In this document: positions 55,131 to 62,035 of the stretch, piece by piece | Layout of the letters: every line of letters starts with the position of its first letter | Numbering within the stretch: the stretch's first letter is position 1 | NCBI GenBank assembly: GCA_963765555.1 | Contig: CAVXWX010000003.1 | Coordinates: 558,001 to 622,000 of the forward strand | From: JL08 sp963765555 | GTDB lineage: Bacteria; Pseudomonadota; Alphaproteobacteria; Rhodobacterales; Rhodobacteraceae | DNA length: 64,000 bases | Reading direction: 5' to 3' | Notes under the pieces: generated by a model | Told to the model about the DNA's origin: nothing | The model's database searches: none | What the model saw: only the letters and a program-made list of their open reading frames with translations | Translations under genes and position numbers: made by a program

Positions 55131-55885
55131 ATGGTGAACAATTTTTTAAAGGCGGCGGCGGTGTATCTGTTGCGCCTATGCTGTGCGCTTCAGGCGTTCA
55201 GGCTGCGACCGGTTTATTATTGTAAGGACTTTATGACGTCGAATTACGGATAAAATTGACAACTGAAGTTTACGGGAACTGCAAGCGGAACTATGCTCAA
55301 TGGCGGCTACCGGCAATGAATTCTGACGAGGCGATGGCAGAATCCAGAAGGCGCTTTTGACAACAATCCTCGCCGAAGATAGCAATACTTGCCACTTGAT
55401 GACGCCAAAACTAAAGATCAAAGAACAGTGCTTAATCAACGATTAAAGAATCGTCTTGCGGTATCTTACTGGTACAATCTTCAAAGTCATCTAACTGGAT
55501 TAATCTGATACTGGAACGGATATCCGCCCGTAGGAGGCAATGACAGTCGACAACAGCAACGCCCTTCTTAGGTGGAGGCAACTTTCAGTGGCGATGGTAA
55601 AAGTGATGAATCCAAAACAATTGGTGAAGGCGATCAACTAAAACAACCTAGCTAGATATGGTTCTGCTATTGATGACTTGCAATAGTATGTTTGGTCTGG
55701 TGGTATCAGCTAGCATCTTAAACAACGGCTGGAGACGCCACTAAATGTTTCACACATTACGTTCTGGTGTACTGATTCCACACTACGCTCCACCGCCAGT
55801 GGTTCCCCTGCCTGCCGCAGGCTGGATGCTTTTGGCCGGTGTTGGCGGGTTGGCCGCGATGCGCCGCCGCAAGAAAAAGTCTTAA
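55131..55885 (+). pseudogene. Broken gene for a secreted VPLPA-CTERM protein
   Basis: The start MVNNFLKAAA at 55131 shifts after a few codons into VSVAPMLCASGVQAATGLLL, a typical signal peptide ending VQA-A. The last 46 codons (55745-55885) encode PPPVVPLPAAGWMLLAGVGG then LAAMRRRKKKS: the VPLPA motif, one membrane helix and a basic tail, which is a complete exosortase-type sorting signal. Between them all three frames are broken, but pieces such as GGGNFSGDGKSDESKTIGEG and NVSHITFW resemble such proteins. The span fits a protein of about 240 residues. A terminator follows at 55920. Confidence 0.65.
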
Positions 55886-55919
55886 ACCTCTCTGCTGTCA
55901 GAGTGTGAGTACAAAAAAC

Positions 55920-55946
55920 GGGCGGTCCAACGGGATCGCCCTTTTT
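55920..55946 (+). terminator. Terminator after the VPLPA-CTERM gene
   Basis: GGGCGGTCC and GGATCGCCC pair over 9 positions (one G-U) around AACG, followed by five T. It supports a once-functional plus-strand gene here. Confidence 0.75.
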
Positions 55947-56015
55947 CGTTCCTGACGGGCGTAGGGGGATGTGCGCGCGCGTGATTATGCCTGATCACAT
56001 CCCGCACACATGAAA

Positions 56016-56041
56016 AAAGGCGGCCCCGAAGGCCGCCCTTT
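56016..56041 (-). terminator. Terminator after mmsA
   Basis: GGCGGCC and GGCCGCC pair around CCGAA; on the minus strand the stem is followed by six T. It lies directly after the mmsA stop. Confidence 0.85.
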
Positions 56042-56047
56042 CTGTCT

Positions 56048-57547
56048 TTATTCCATCACCGGAATACTGAATTCGCCACCTTCCTTGATGCCGGATGGCC
56101 AGCGCGCCGTCACCGTTTTGGTGCGGGTGTAGAATTTGAACGCGTCCGGTCCGTGCTGGTTCAGATCGCCGAACACCGATTTCTTCCAGCCGCCAAAGGT
56201 ATGATAGGCCAGTGGAACCGGGATCGGCACGTTGATACCGACCATGCCCACATTGATCCGGTTGGCAAAATCGCGCGCCGCATCGCCATCGCGGGTAAAG
56301 ATCGCGGTGCCGTTGCCGTATTCGTGATCCATGGCCAGGCCAATCGCCTCTTCATAGGATTGCGCGCGCACGCAGGTCAGCACCGGACCAAAGATTTCGT
56401 GCTTGTAGATGTCCATATCCTTGGTCGCACGGTCAAACAGGTGCGGCCCGACAAAGAAGCCGTCTTCATAGCCTTGCAGGCTGAAATTGCGGCCATCCAC
56501 AACCAGTTCCGCGCCCTGATCAATGCCGGTCTGTACCAGACGTTCGATATTGGCCTTGGCAGCGGCGGTCACGACGGGGCCGTAATCCACATCCTTGCCG
56601 GATGTGTAGGGACCAACCTTAAGCGCCTCGACACGGGGCACCAGTTTTTCGATCAGACGGTCGGCGGTGTCATCGCCCACCGGCACCGCAACCGAGATTG
56701 CCATGCAGCGTTCGCCCGCCGCACCGTACCCTGCACCAATCAGCGCATCGGCGGCCTGATCCATATCTGCGTCGGGCATAATGATCATGTGGTTCTTCGC
56801 ACCGCCGAAACACTGCACGCGTTTGCCATTGGCACAGCCCGTGGCATAGATATATTCCGCAATCGGTGTCGATCCGACAAAGCCGACAGACTGGATCACA
56901 TCGTGATGCAGGATCGCATCCACCGCTTCCTTGTCGCCATTCACGACCTGAAGGATACCTTTGGGCAATCCCGCTTCTTCCATCAGTTCCGCCAGCATCA
57001 GCGGTACAGACGGGTCACGTTCGGACGGTTTGAGGATAAAGGCGTTGCCACAGGCAATCGCGGGAGCAAACATCCACATCGGGATCATCGCGGGAAAGTT
57101 GAACGGGGTAATGCCCGCTGTCACACCCAGCGCCTGACGCATGGAATACATATCAATACCGGGGCCGGCGCTGTCGGTGTAATCGCCTTTCAGCAATTCG
57201 GGCGCGCCGATGCAGTATTCCACCACTTCAAGGCCGCGCTGCACGTCACCGGCGGCATCGGGCAGGGTTTTGCCGTGTTCGCGGCTCAATGCCTCGGCCA
57301 GTTTGTCCATATCGCGGTTCAGCAGCCCGACAAAGGCCATCAAAACGCGCGCGCGGCGTTGCGGGTTGGTCGCGGCCCATGCCGGCTGTGCGGCCAGCGC
57401 ATGTTGCACCGCCACGTCCATTTCCGCCGTCGACGCCAGCGGGCATTTGGCCTGCACTTCACCTGTTGCGGGGTTGTAAATGTCCGAAAACCGGCCGGAC
57501 GTACCTTTGACATGCGCGCCGTTGATATAATGGGTCAGTTCTTGCAT
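56048..57547 (-). CDS. mmsA: Methylmalonate-semialdehyde dehydrogenase (CoA-acylating)
   Basis: A 499-residue aldehyde dehydrogenase that turns methylmalonate semialdehyde into propionyl-CoA in valine and inositol degradation. Motifs: GVTAGITPFNFPAMIPMWM, FVGSTPIAEYIYATG, and the catalytic Cys in GAAGERCMAISVAVPVG. AGGAGG lies 5 bases before the ATG. It is divergent from a LysR gene, which probably regulates it, and completes the pathway whose other steps are encoded at 45267-48331. Confidence 0.95.
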   Translation of the reverse strand: MQELTHYINGAHVKGTSGRFSDIYNPATGEVQAKCPLASTAEMDVAVQHALAAQPAWAATNPQRRARVLMAFVGLLNRDMDKLAEALSREHGKTLPDAAGDVQRGLEVVEYCIGAPELLKGDYTDSAGPGIDMYSMRQALGVTAGITPFNFPAMIPMWMFAPAIACGNAFILKPSERDPSVPLMLAELMEEAGLPKGILQVVNGDKEAVDAILHHDVIQSVGFVGSTPIAEYIYATGCANGKRVQCFGGAKNHMIIMPDADMDQAADALIGAGYGAAGERCMAISVAVPVGDDTADRLIEKLVPRVEALKVGPYTSGKDVDYGPVVTAAAKANIERLVQTGIDQGAELVVDGRNFSLQGYEDGFFVGPHLFDRATKDMDIYKHEIFGPVLTCVRAQSYEEAIGLAMDHEYGNGTAIFTRDGDAARDFANRINVGMVGINVPIPVPLAYHTFGGWKKSVFGDLNQHGPDAFKFYTRTKTVTARWPSGIKEGGEFSIPVME

Positions 57548-57582
57548 GGGATCCTCCTGATCATGTTGCGCGCAGTATAGCC

Positions 57583-57641
57583 TTGCAAAAATCCCCCGAA
57601 CAGAGGCAAGATTTCAAAGTTGGTCTTGCAAGTTTGCAAAA
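57583..57641. promoter_or_regulatory. Three TTGCAA motifs in the mmsA-LysR intergenic region
   Basis: TTGCAA occurs at 57583-57588, 57626-57631 and 57634-57639, the last inside TTTGCAAAA. The 103-bp region holds both promoters. The motifs may be binding sites of the divergent LysR protein or of a TTTGCAAA-binding regulator of propionate metabolism, such as PccR of Rhodobacter (from memory). Confidence 0.4.
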
Positions 57642-57650
57642 GGTAACAGA

Positions 57651-58547
57651 ATGCAACAACACTGGGATGATGTGCGGGTTTTTCTTGCCGTGGCGCGCGC
57701 CGCCAGCCTTTCGGGCGCGGGCAAACGGTTGCGGATTGATCCCGCGACCGTGGGGCGGCGCATTGCACGGCTGGAACGGAGCATGGCGGCCGCGCTGTTC
57801 GTGAAATCGCCACAGGGGTATGTTTTGACCAATGCGGGCCAGCGCCTGATGGAACGGGCCGAACCGGTCGAGGCCGCAATGCAGGCCGCATCAGACGTGT
57901 TGAACACCACCAGCGAAGAGTTGAGCGGTCAAATCCGGCTGGGCGCGCCGGACGGCTGTGCCAACTATCTGTTACCGCAGGTCTGCGCCGCGATCTGCGC
58001 CGACCATCCCGATCTGGATATCCAGATTGTCGCCCTGCCGCGCGTATTCAACCTGTCCAAACGCGAGGCGGACATGGCCATCGGCGTCAGCGCCCCCACC
58101 GCGAACCGGTTACACGTGCAAAAGCTGACTGATTACAAATTGCATCTGATGGCGGCACGCCCCTATTTGCAGGCCCATCCGCCGATCCAGACCGTGCGCG
58201 ATCTGCAGGATCATCGCGTGATCGGGTACATCCCCGATATGATATTCGACACCGAACTGGATTATCTGAACGATCTGGGGATCAAACGGGTGGCGCTGGC
58301 GTCAAATTCGGTTTCGGTGCAGTTCAACATGGTGCGGCAGGGGGGCGGCATCGGCGTGGTGCATGATTTTGCAATGCCCAGCACCCGCGGTTTGCAAAAG
58401 GTTCTGGCCGACCAGATCAGCCTGACACGCAGCTTTTACCTGATCCGCCACAAAACCGATCTTCAAAACGCCCGCATGAAGCGTTTTGCGACCCTTTTGG
58501 CGCAAGGCGTCGCCGATGAGGTGTCGCGCCTTGAGGGTCTGACTTGA
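57651..58547 (+). CDS. LysR-family transcriptional regulator
   Basis: A 298-residue regulator. The N-terminal winged helix-turn-helix covers residues 5-63 (VRVFLAVARAASLSGAGKRL, VGRRIARLERSMAAALFV). The effector domain starts about residue 90 (LSGQIRLGAPDGCANYLLPQV). Divergent from mmsA with 103 bp between starts, the classic layout for a LysR protein acting on its neighbour. A product of valine degradation may be the effector; this is inferred from position. Confidence 0.9.
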   Translation: MQQHWDDVRVFLAVARAASLSGAGKRLRIDPATVGRRIARLERSMAAALFVKSPQGYVLTNAGQRLMERAEPVEAAMQAASDVLNTTSEELSGQIRLGAPDGCANYLLPQVCAAICADHPDLDIQIVALPRVFNLSKREADMAIGVSAPTANRLHVQKLTDYKLHLMAARPYLQAHPPIQTVRDLQDHRVIGYIPDMIFDTELDYLNDLGIKRVALASNSVSVQFNMVRQGGGIGVVHDFAMPSTRGLQKVLADQISLTRSFYLIRHKTDLQNARMKRFATLLAQGVADEVSRLEGLT

Positions 58548-58606
58548 CTTGAACAAGTATTGCGGCGACGCTGTTGATATTGAAAGATTGTTGCGGGAGA
58601 CCTCCT

Positions 58607-59041
58607 ATGCTGGTGCATCAAATTTTGAAATCCAAGGCCGACGATTCTGTCATGACCGTCCCTCCGGGAACGTTGGTGTCTGAAATAGTCAAAATACTGG
58701 CCGAAAAGGGCATCGGAACGGTTCTGGTCTCCAAAGACGGTAAATCGCCGGATGGTATCTTGTCCGAACGCGATGTCGTGCGCCACATGGCCACCAAAGG
58801 CGGTGCGGTGCTGCAGGCCAAGGTCGAAGAGTACATGACCGCAAAGCTGGTGACATGTGCGCGCAACGACAGTGCGGAATCGGTTCTGACACAGATGACG
58901 CAGGGCCGCTTCCGGCACATGCCGGTTCTGGAAAACGGCGAACTGGTCGGGCTGATTTCATTGGGCGATGTGGTCAAAGCGCGGTTGGCACAACTCGCGA
59001 TGGAAAAAGATGCCCTTGAAGGGATGATTATGGGGCATTAG
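58607..59041 (+). CDS. CBS-domain pair protein
   Basis: A 144-residue protein with two CBS domains: residues about 8-65 (TVPPGTLVSEIVKILAEKGIGTVLV, GILSERDVVRHMA) and 75-130 (VTCARNDSAESVLTQMTQGRFRHMPVL, LVGLISLGDVVKARL). Such stand-alone pairs bind adenine nucleotides or NAD and act as sensors. GGGAGACC lies before the ATG. It lies 65 bp after the LysR gene and 85 bp before coaD. Confidence 0.9.
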   Translation: MLVHQILKSKADDSVMTVPPGTLVSEIVKILAEKGIGTVLVSKDGKSPDGILSERDVVRHMATKGGAVLQAKVEEYMTAKLVTCARNDSAESVLTQMTQGRFRHMPVLENGELVGLISLGDVVKARLAQLAMEKDALEGMIMGH

Positions 59042-59126
59042 CCCCTTGCATTCCGGGCGCGCGTCCTGTTGCTCTGTATCCTAGAAAATGCAACCTTTTC
59101 AATGACCCGACCCAAGGAGAGCCTTG

Positions 59127-59618
59127 ATGCGCATCGGCCTTTATCCCGGCACGTTTGACCCGATTACTTTGGGTCATATCGATATCATCCGCCGCGCCTC
59201 GGCGCTGGTGGACAGATTGGTGATCGGCGTCGCGATCAACCGCGACAAGGGCCCTTTGTTTCCGCTGGAAGAGCGGGTTGCCATGATCGAGGCGGAATGT
59301 GCCGCATTGTCCGAACAAACCGGAACCGAAATTGTGGCCCATCCGTTTGACAACCTGCTGATTGACTGCGCGCGGGATGTGGGTGCGCAGATTATCGTCC
59401 GGGGTTTGCGCGCGGTCGCCGATTTCGAATATGAATATCAGATGGTCGGCATGAACCGCGTGCTGGATGACAGTGTTGAAACCGTGTTTCTGATGGCCGA
59501 AGCCCGCCATCAGGCGATTGCCTCAAAGCTGGTCAAGGAAATCGCGCGTCTGGGCGGCGATGTCAGCAAATTCGTGCCCGCCGCCGTCAACACCGCGCTG
59601 ATCGAACGCCTGCGCTAG
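59127..59618 (+). CDS. coaD: Phosphopantetheine adenylyltransferase
   Basis: A 163-residue enzyme of coenzyme A synthesis. The nucleotidyltransferase motif TFDPITLGHIDII at residues 10-22, the VRGLRAVADFEYEYQM segment and the C-terminal SKLVKEIARLGGDVSKFVP are diagnostic. ATG 59127 is preceded by AAGGAGA; a TTG one codon earlier is less likely. Its stop shares a CTAG palindrome with the convergent gene. Confidence 0.95.
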   Translation: MRIGLYPGTFDPITLGHIDIIRRASALVDRLVIGVAINRDKGPLFPLEERVAMIEAECAALSEQTGTEIVAHPFDNLLIDCARDVGAQIIVRGLRAVADFEYEYQMVGMNRVLDDSVETVFLMAEARHQAIASKLVKEIARLGGDVSKFVPAAVNTALIERLR

Positions 59619-59758
59619 CGCCAGAAGGCAATCCATTCAATCAGTTCGGCAAGCTTCTTGCCCAGAAAAATCACGTGCTCTGATCCGTAAAGGACAACGT
59701 CCAGAACGATTGCACCCAGGATTATCAAGCCAAGAACGATGGCAATTCGGTTGGTCAT
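59615..59758 (-). CDS. Small conserved membrane protein, 47 residues
   Basis: A short gene that begins MTNRIAIVLG and continues as a single hydrophobic helix (LGLIILGAIVLDVVLY), a polar stretch (GSEHVIFLGKKLAEL) and the ending IEWIAFWR. I recognise similar proteins of this size near gap in Rhodobacteraceae (DUF-less hypotheticals). Its stop codon CTA/TAG lies within the palindrome CTAG that also contains the coaD stop, so the two convergent genes overlap by three bases. The function is unknown. Confidence 0.75.
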   Translation of the reverse strand: MTNRIAIVLGLIILGAIVLDVVLYGSEHVIFLGKKLAELIEWIAFWR

Positions 59759-59832
59759 GGGCGCGAAATTCCTGCCGTTGCTTTTAAGCAGGGTATGGCA
59801 GTCCGGTTAAAACTCTGCAAGCGCGCGCTGGA

Positions 59833-60837
59833 TCAGCTGTTCAACCGGCCCATTGCAACCGCGACATCCGCCATACGCACGGAAAAGCCCCATTCGTTGT
59901 CATACCATGCCAGCACCCGCACGGTGCGCCCGCCAATCACTTTGGTCTGGTCGGGGGCGAAAATGCAGCTGTAATCGGTATGATTGAAATCGATCGACAC
60001 CTTGGGTTCGGCATCATAGGCCAAGACCGCGCCCATCGGGCCTGCTGCGGCTTCGGCCATAACAGCATTTACATCGGCAACGGTAACATCTTTCTTGGCC
60101 TCGAATGTCAGATCAACGGCGCTGACATTGGGGGTGGGCACGCGCATGGCCGTGCCATCCAGTTTCCCTTTGAGGTTCGGCAGCACTTCGCCCAGTGCCT
60201 TGGCCGCGCCGGTCGAGGTCGGGATGATTGCCATGGCCGCCGCGCGGGCGCGATAAAGATCGCTGTGGCGCCGGTCCAGCGTTGGCTGGTCGCCGGTATA
60301 GGAATGGATCGTCGTCATGATCCCGCGCTCGATGCCGATCGCCTCGTCCAGCACCTTGGCCAGCGGGGCCAGACAGTTGGTGGTGCACGATCCGTTTGAA
60401 ATCATCTTGTCGCCTGCGCGCAGCATGTCGTGGTTGACACCGAACACGATGGTCTTTTCCACGTTCTTGGCGGGGGCCGAAATCAGAACCGATTTGGCCC
60501 CGCGTGCCAGATGTGCGCCTGCCTTGGTGCCGTCATTCATTGCGCCGGTGCATTCCAGAACGACATCACAGCCGGACCAGTCCAGCGCGTTGGCATCGTA
60601 GGTCGAAAACATCTGCATCGGGCCACGCCCCAGATCCATGGTGCCGTCCCCGATCGTCACTTCGCCCGGGAAACGGCCATGAACCGAGTCATAGCGCAAC
60701 AGATGCGCAGCCGTGTCCAGCGGACCGGTTGCGTTCACTTTGGTCACGGTGATGTCATTGCGCCCGCTTTGCGCGATATGGGACAGGGTGCAGCGACCGA
60801 TGCGGCCAAATCCGTTGATACCTACCGTGATTGTCAT
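59833..60837 (-). CDS. gap: Glyceraldehyde-3-phosphate dehydrogenase
   Basis: A 334-residue type I GAPDH. NAD-binding GINGFGRIGRCTL at the N-terminus, catalytic Cys in SNGSCTTNCLAPLAKV, and the C-terminal WYDNEWGFSVRM. TAGGAG lies 9 bases before the ATG. Two CceR-like palindromes lie 90-133 bp upstream, which suggests carbon-source control together with fba. Confidence 0.96.
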   Translation of the reverse strand: MTITVGINGFGRIGRCTLSHIAQSGRNDITVTKVNATGPLDTAAHLLRYDSVHGRFPGEVTIGDGTMDLGRGPMQMFSTYDANALDWSGCDVVLECTGAMNDGTKAGAHLARGAKSVLISAPAKNVEKTIVFGVNHDMLRAGDKMISNGSCTTNCLAPLAKVLDEAIGIERGIMTTIHSYTGDQPTLDRRHSDLYRARAAAMAIIPTSTGAAKALGEVLPNLKGKLDGTAMRVPTPNVSAVDLTFEAKKDVTVADVNAVMAEAAAGPMGAVLAYDAEPKVSIDFNHTDYSCIFAPDQTKVIGGRTVRVLAWYDNEWGFSVRMADVAVAMGRLNS

Positions 60838-60926
60838 CTGTGTCTCCTAACTCGTACAGCGCGATTGGGTGCGATATAGCCCCGACACCCCCATTTCGAA
60901 AGGCAAAAAGGCACTATTTTTCCGCG

Positions 60927-60940
60927 TGTTAGCGCAAACT
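60927..60940. promoter_or_regulatory. CceR-like palindrome 1 upstream of gap
   Basis: TGTTAGCGCAAACT matches TGTTAGCGCTAACA at 12 of 14 positions. It lies 90 bp before the gap start, in the divergent gap / DUF808 region. Confidence 0.55.
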
Positions 60941-60956
60941 ACGGGATTTGAGCAAT

Positions 60957-60970
60957 TGGTGGCGCTAACT
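60957..60970. promoter_or_regulatory. CceR-like palindrome 2 upstream of gap
   Basis: TGGTGGCGCTAACT matches the same palindrome at 11 of 14 positions; its right half is nearly perfect. It is centred 30 bp from site 1, about three helical turns, which would allow both sites to be bound on one face of the DNA. Confidence 0.5.
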
Positions 60971-61043
60971 GTTGCGCAGGAATTGCGGTTGCCACGGGGC
61001 AGGACTTTGCTAGCGTGTGACCAAACGAAACAAAGGATGTGTA

Positions 61044-62017
61044 ATGAGCGGATTGTTGGCGCTGCTGGATGACGTCGCTGCGATTGCCAAGGTGGCGGCA
61101 GCTTCGGTGGATGATGTGATCGGGCAGGCGACCAAGGCAGGGGCCAAGGCGGCGGGGGCGGTGATCGACGATGCCGCCGTCACGCCGAAATACGTTCAGG
61201 GCTTCAAGGCCGAACGCGAATTGCCGATCATCTGGCGCATCACCAAGGGTTCGCTCAAGAACAAGCTGCTGTTCCTGTTGCCTGCGGGGCTGGCGCTGTC
61301 GGCCTTTGCTCCGTGGGCCATAACGCCGTTGCTGATGCTGGGCGGGGCCTATCTGTGCTTTGAAGGGGCCGAAAAGGTGGCCCATTCCCTTGGCATTGGC
61401 GGGCACGGGCATGTGGATCATCCCAAGGCCGATCAGGAACCGATAGATCCCGCGCATCTGGAAGAAGAAAAAGCCAAAGGCGCGATCAAGACCGATTTTA
61501 TCCTGTCCGCCGAAATCATGACCATCGCACTGGCCGCCATTCCGACCAGCAATTTCTGGATGGAGGCGGCAACGCTCGCGGCGGTGGCTGTCATGATCAC
61601 CGTGGCGGTGTACGGATCGGTCGCGCTGATCGTCAAGGCGGATGATGTGGGGCTGTGCGATGGCCGAACGCGGGCGTTTGCGCCTGACCCGCCGGTTGGG
61701 GCACGGGATCGTCAAGGCGATGCCCGGTTTTTTGCGGGCGCTGACCATCATCGGCACCGCGGCGATGTTGTGGGTCGGGGGATCGATCATCATTCATGGG
61801 CTGGAAGTGCTGGGCTTTGGCTGGCTGGGCCATCACATTCATGATTGGGCCTATGCCGTCGGTCATGCCGTGCCCGAACGCTTTACCGCCGCTGTCGAAT
61901 GGATCGCCAAGGCGGCAATGGACGGGGTGTTCGGGGTTGCGCTGGGTCTGGTGCTGATCCCCATCGGGGAAAAGATCGTGCACGCCTGCGTGGCGGGCGG
62001 TGTTTGCGCGCGGCTAG
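61044..62017 (+). CDS. DUF808 membrane protein (apparent +1 shifts)
   Basis: A DUF808 inner-membrane protein with a soluble N-terminus (SGLLALLDDVAAIAKVAAASVDD, the family start) and several membrane helices. The first frame runs to about 61658, where removing one base continues into AMAERGRLRLTRRLGHGIVK and three more helices. A second extra base at about 62003-62005 would make it end in ARG-stop at 62017, giving 323 residues, a usual size. Without that correction the frame runs to 62085 and overlaps the transketolase gene. The function of the family is unknown. Confidence 0.8.
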
Positions 62018-62035
62018 GCACCGCGCGCAGCAGGA

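Noticed and set aside
55176..55439. Minus-strand 87-residue reading frame
   Set aside because: It lies antisense to the broken VPLPA-CTERM gene and shows no protein-like features.
61863..62035. Extended transketolase C-terminus reaching 61863
   Set aside because: The true ending EQFGITAEATAAKVKSLLKK is present in the next frame and ends at 62036; the extension follows a one-base shift.
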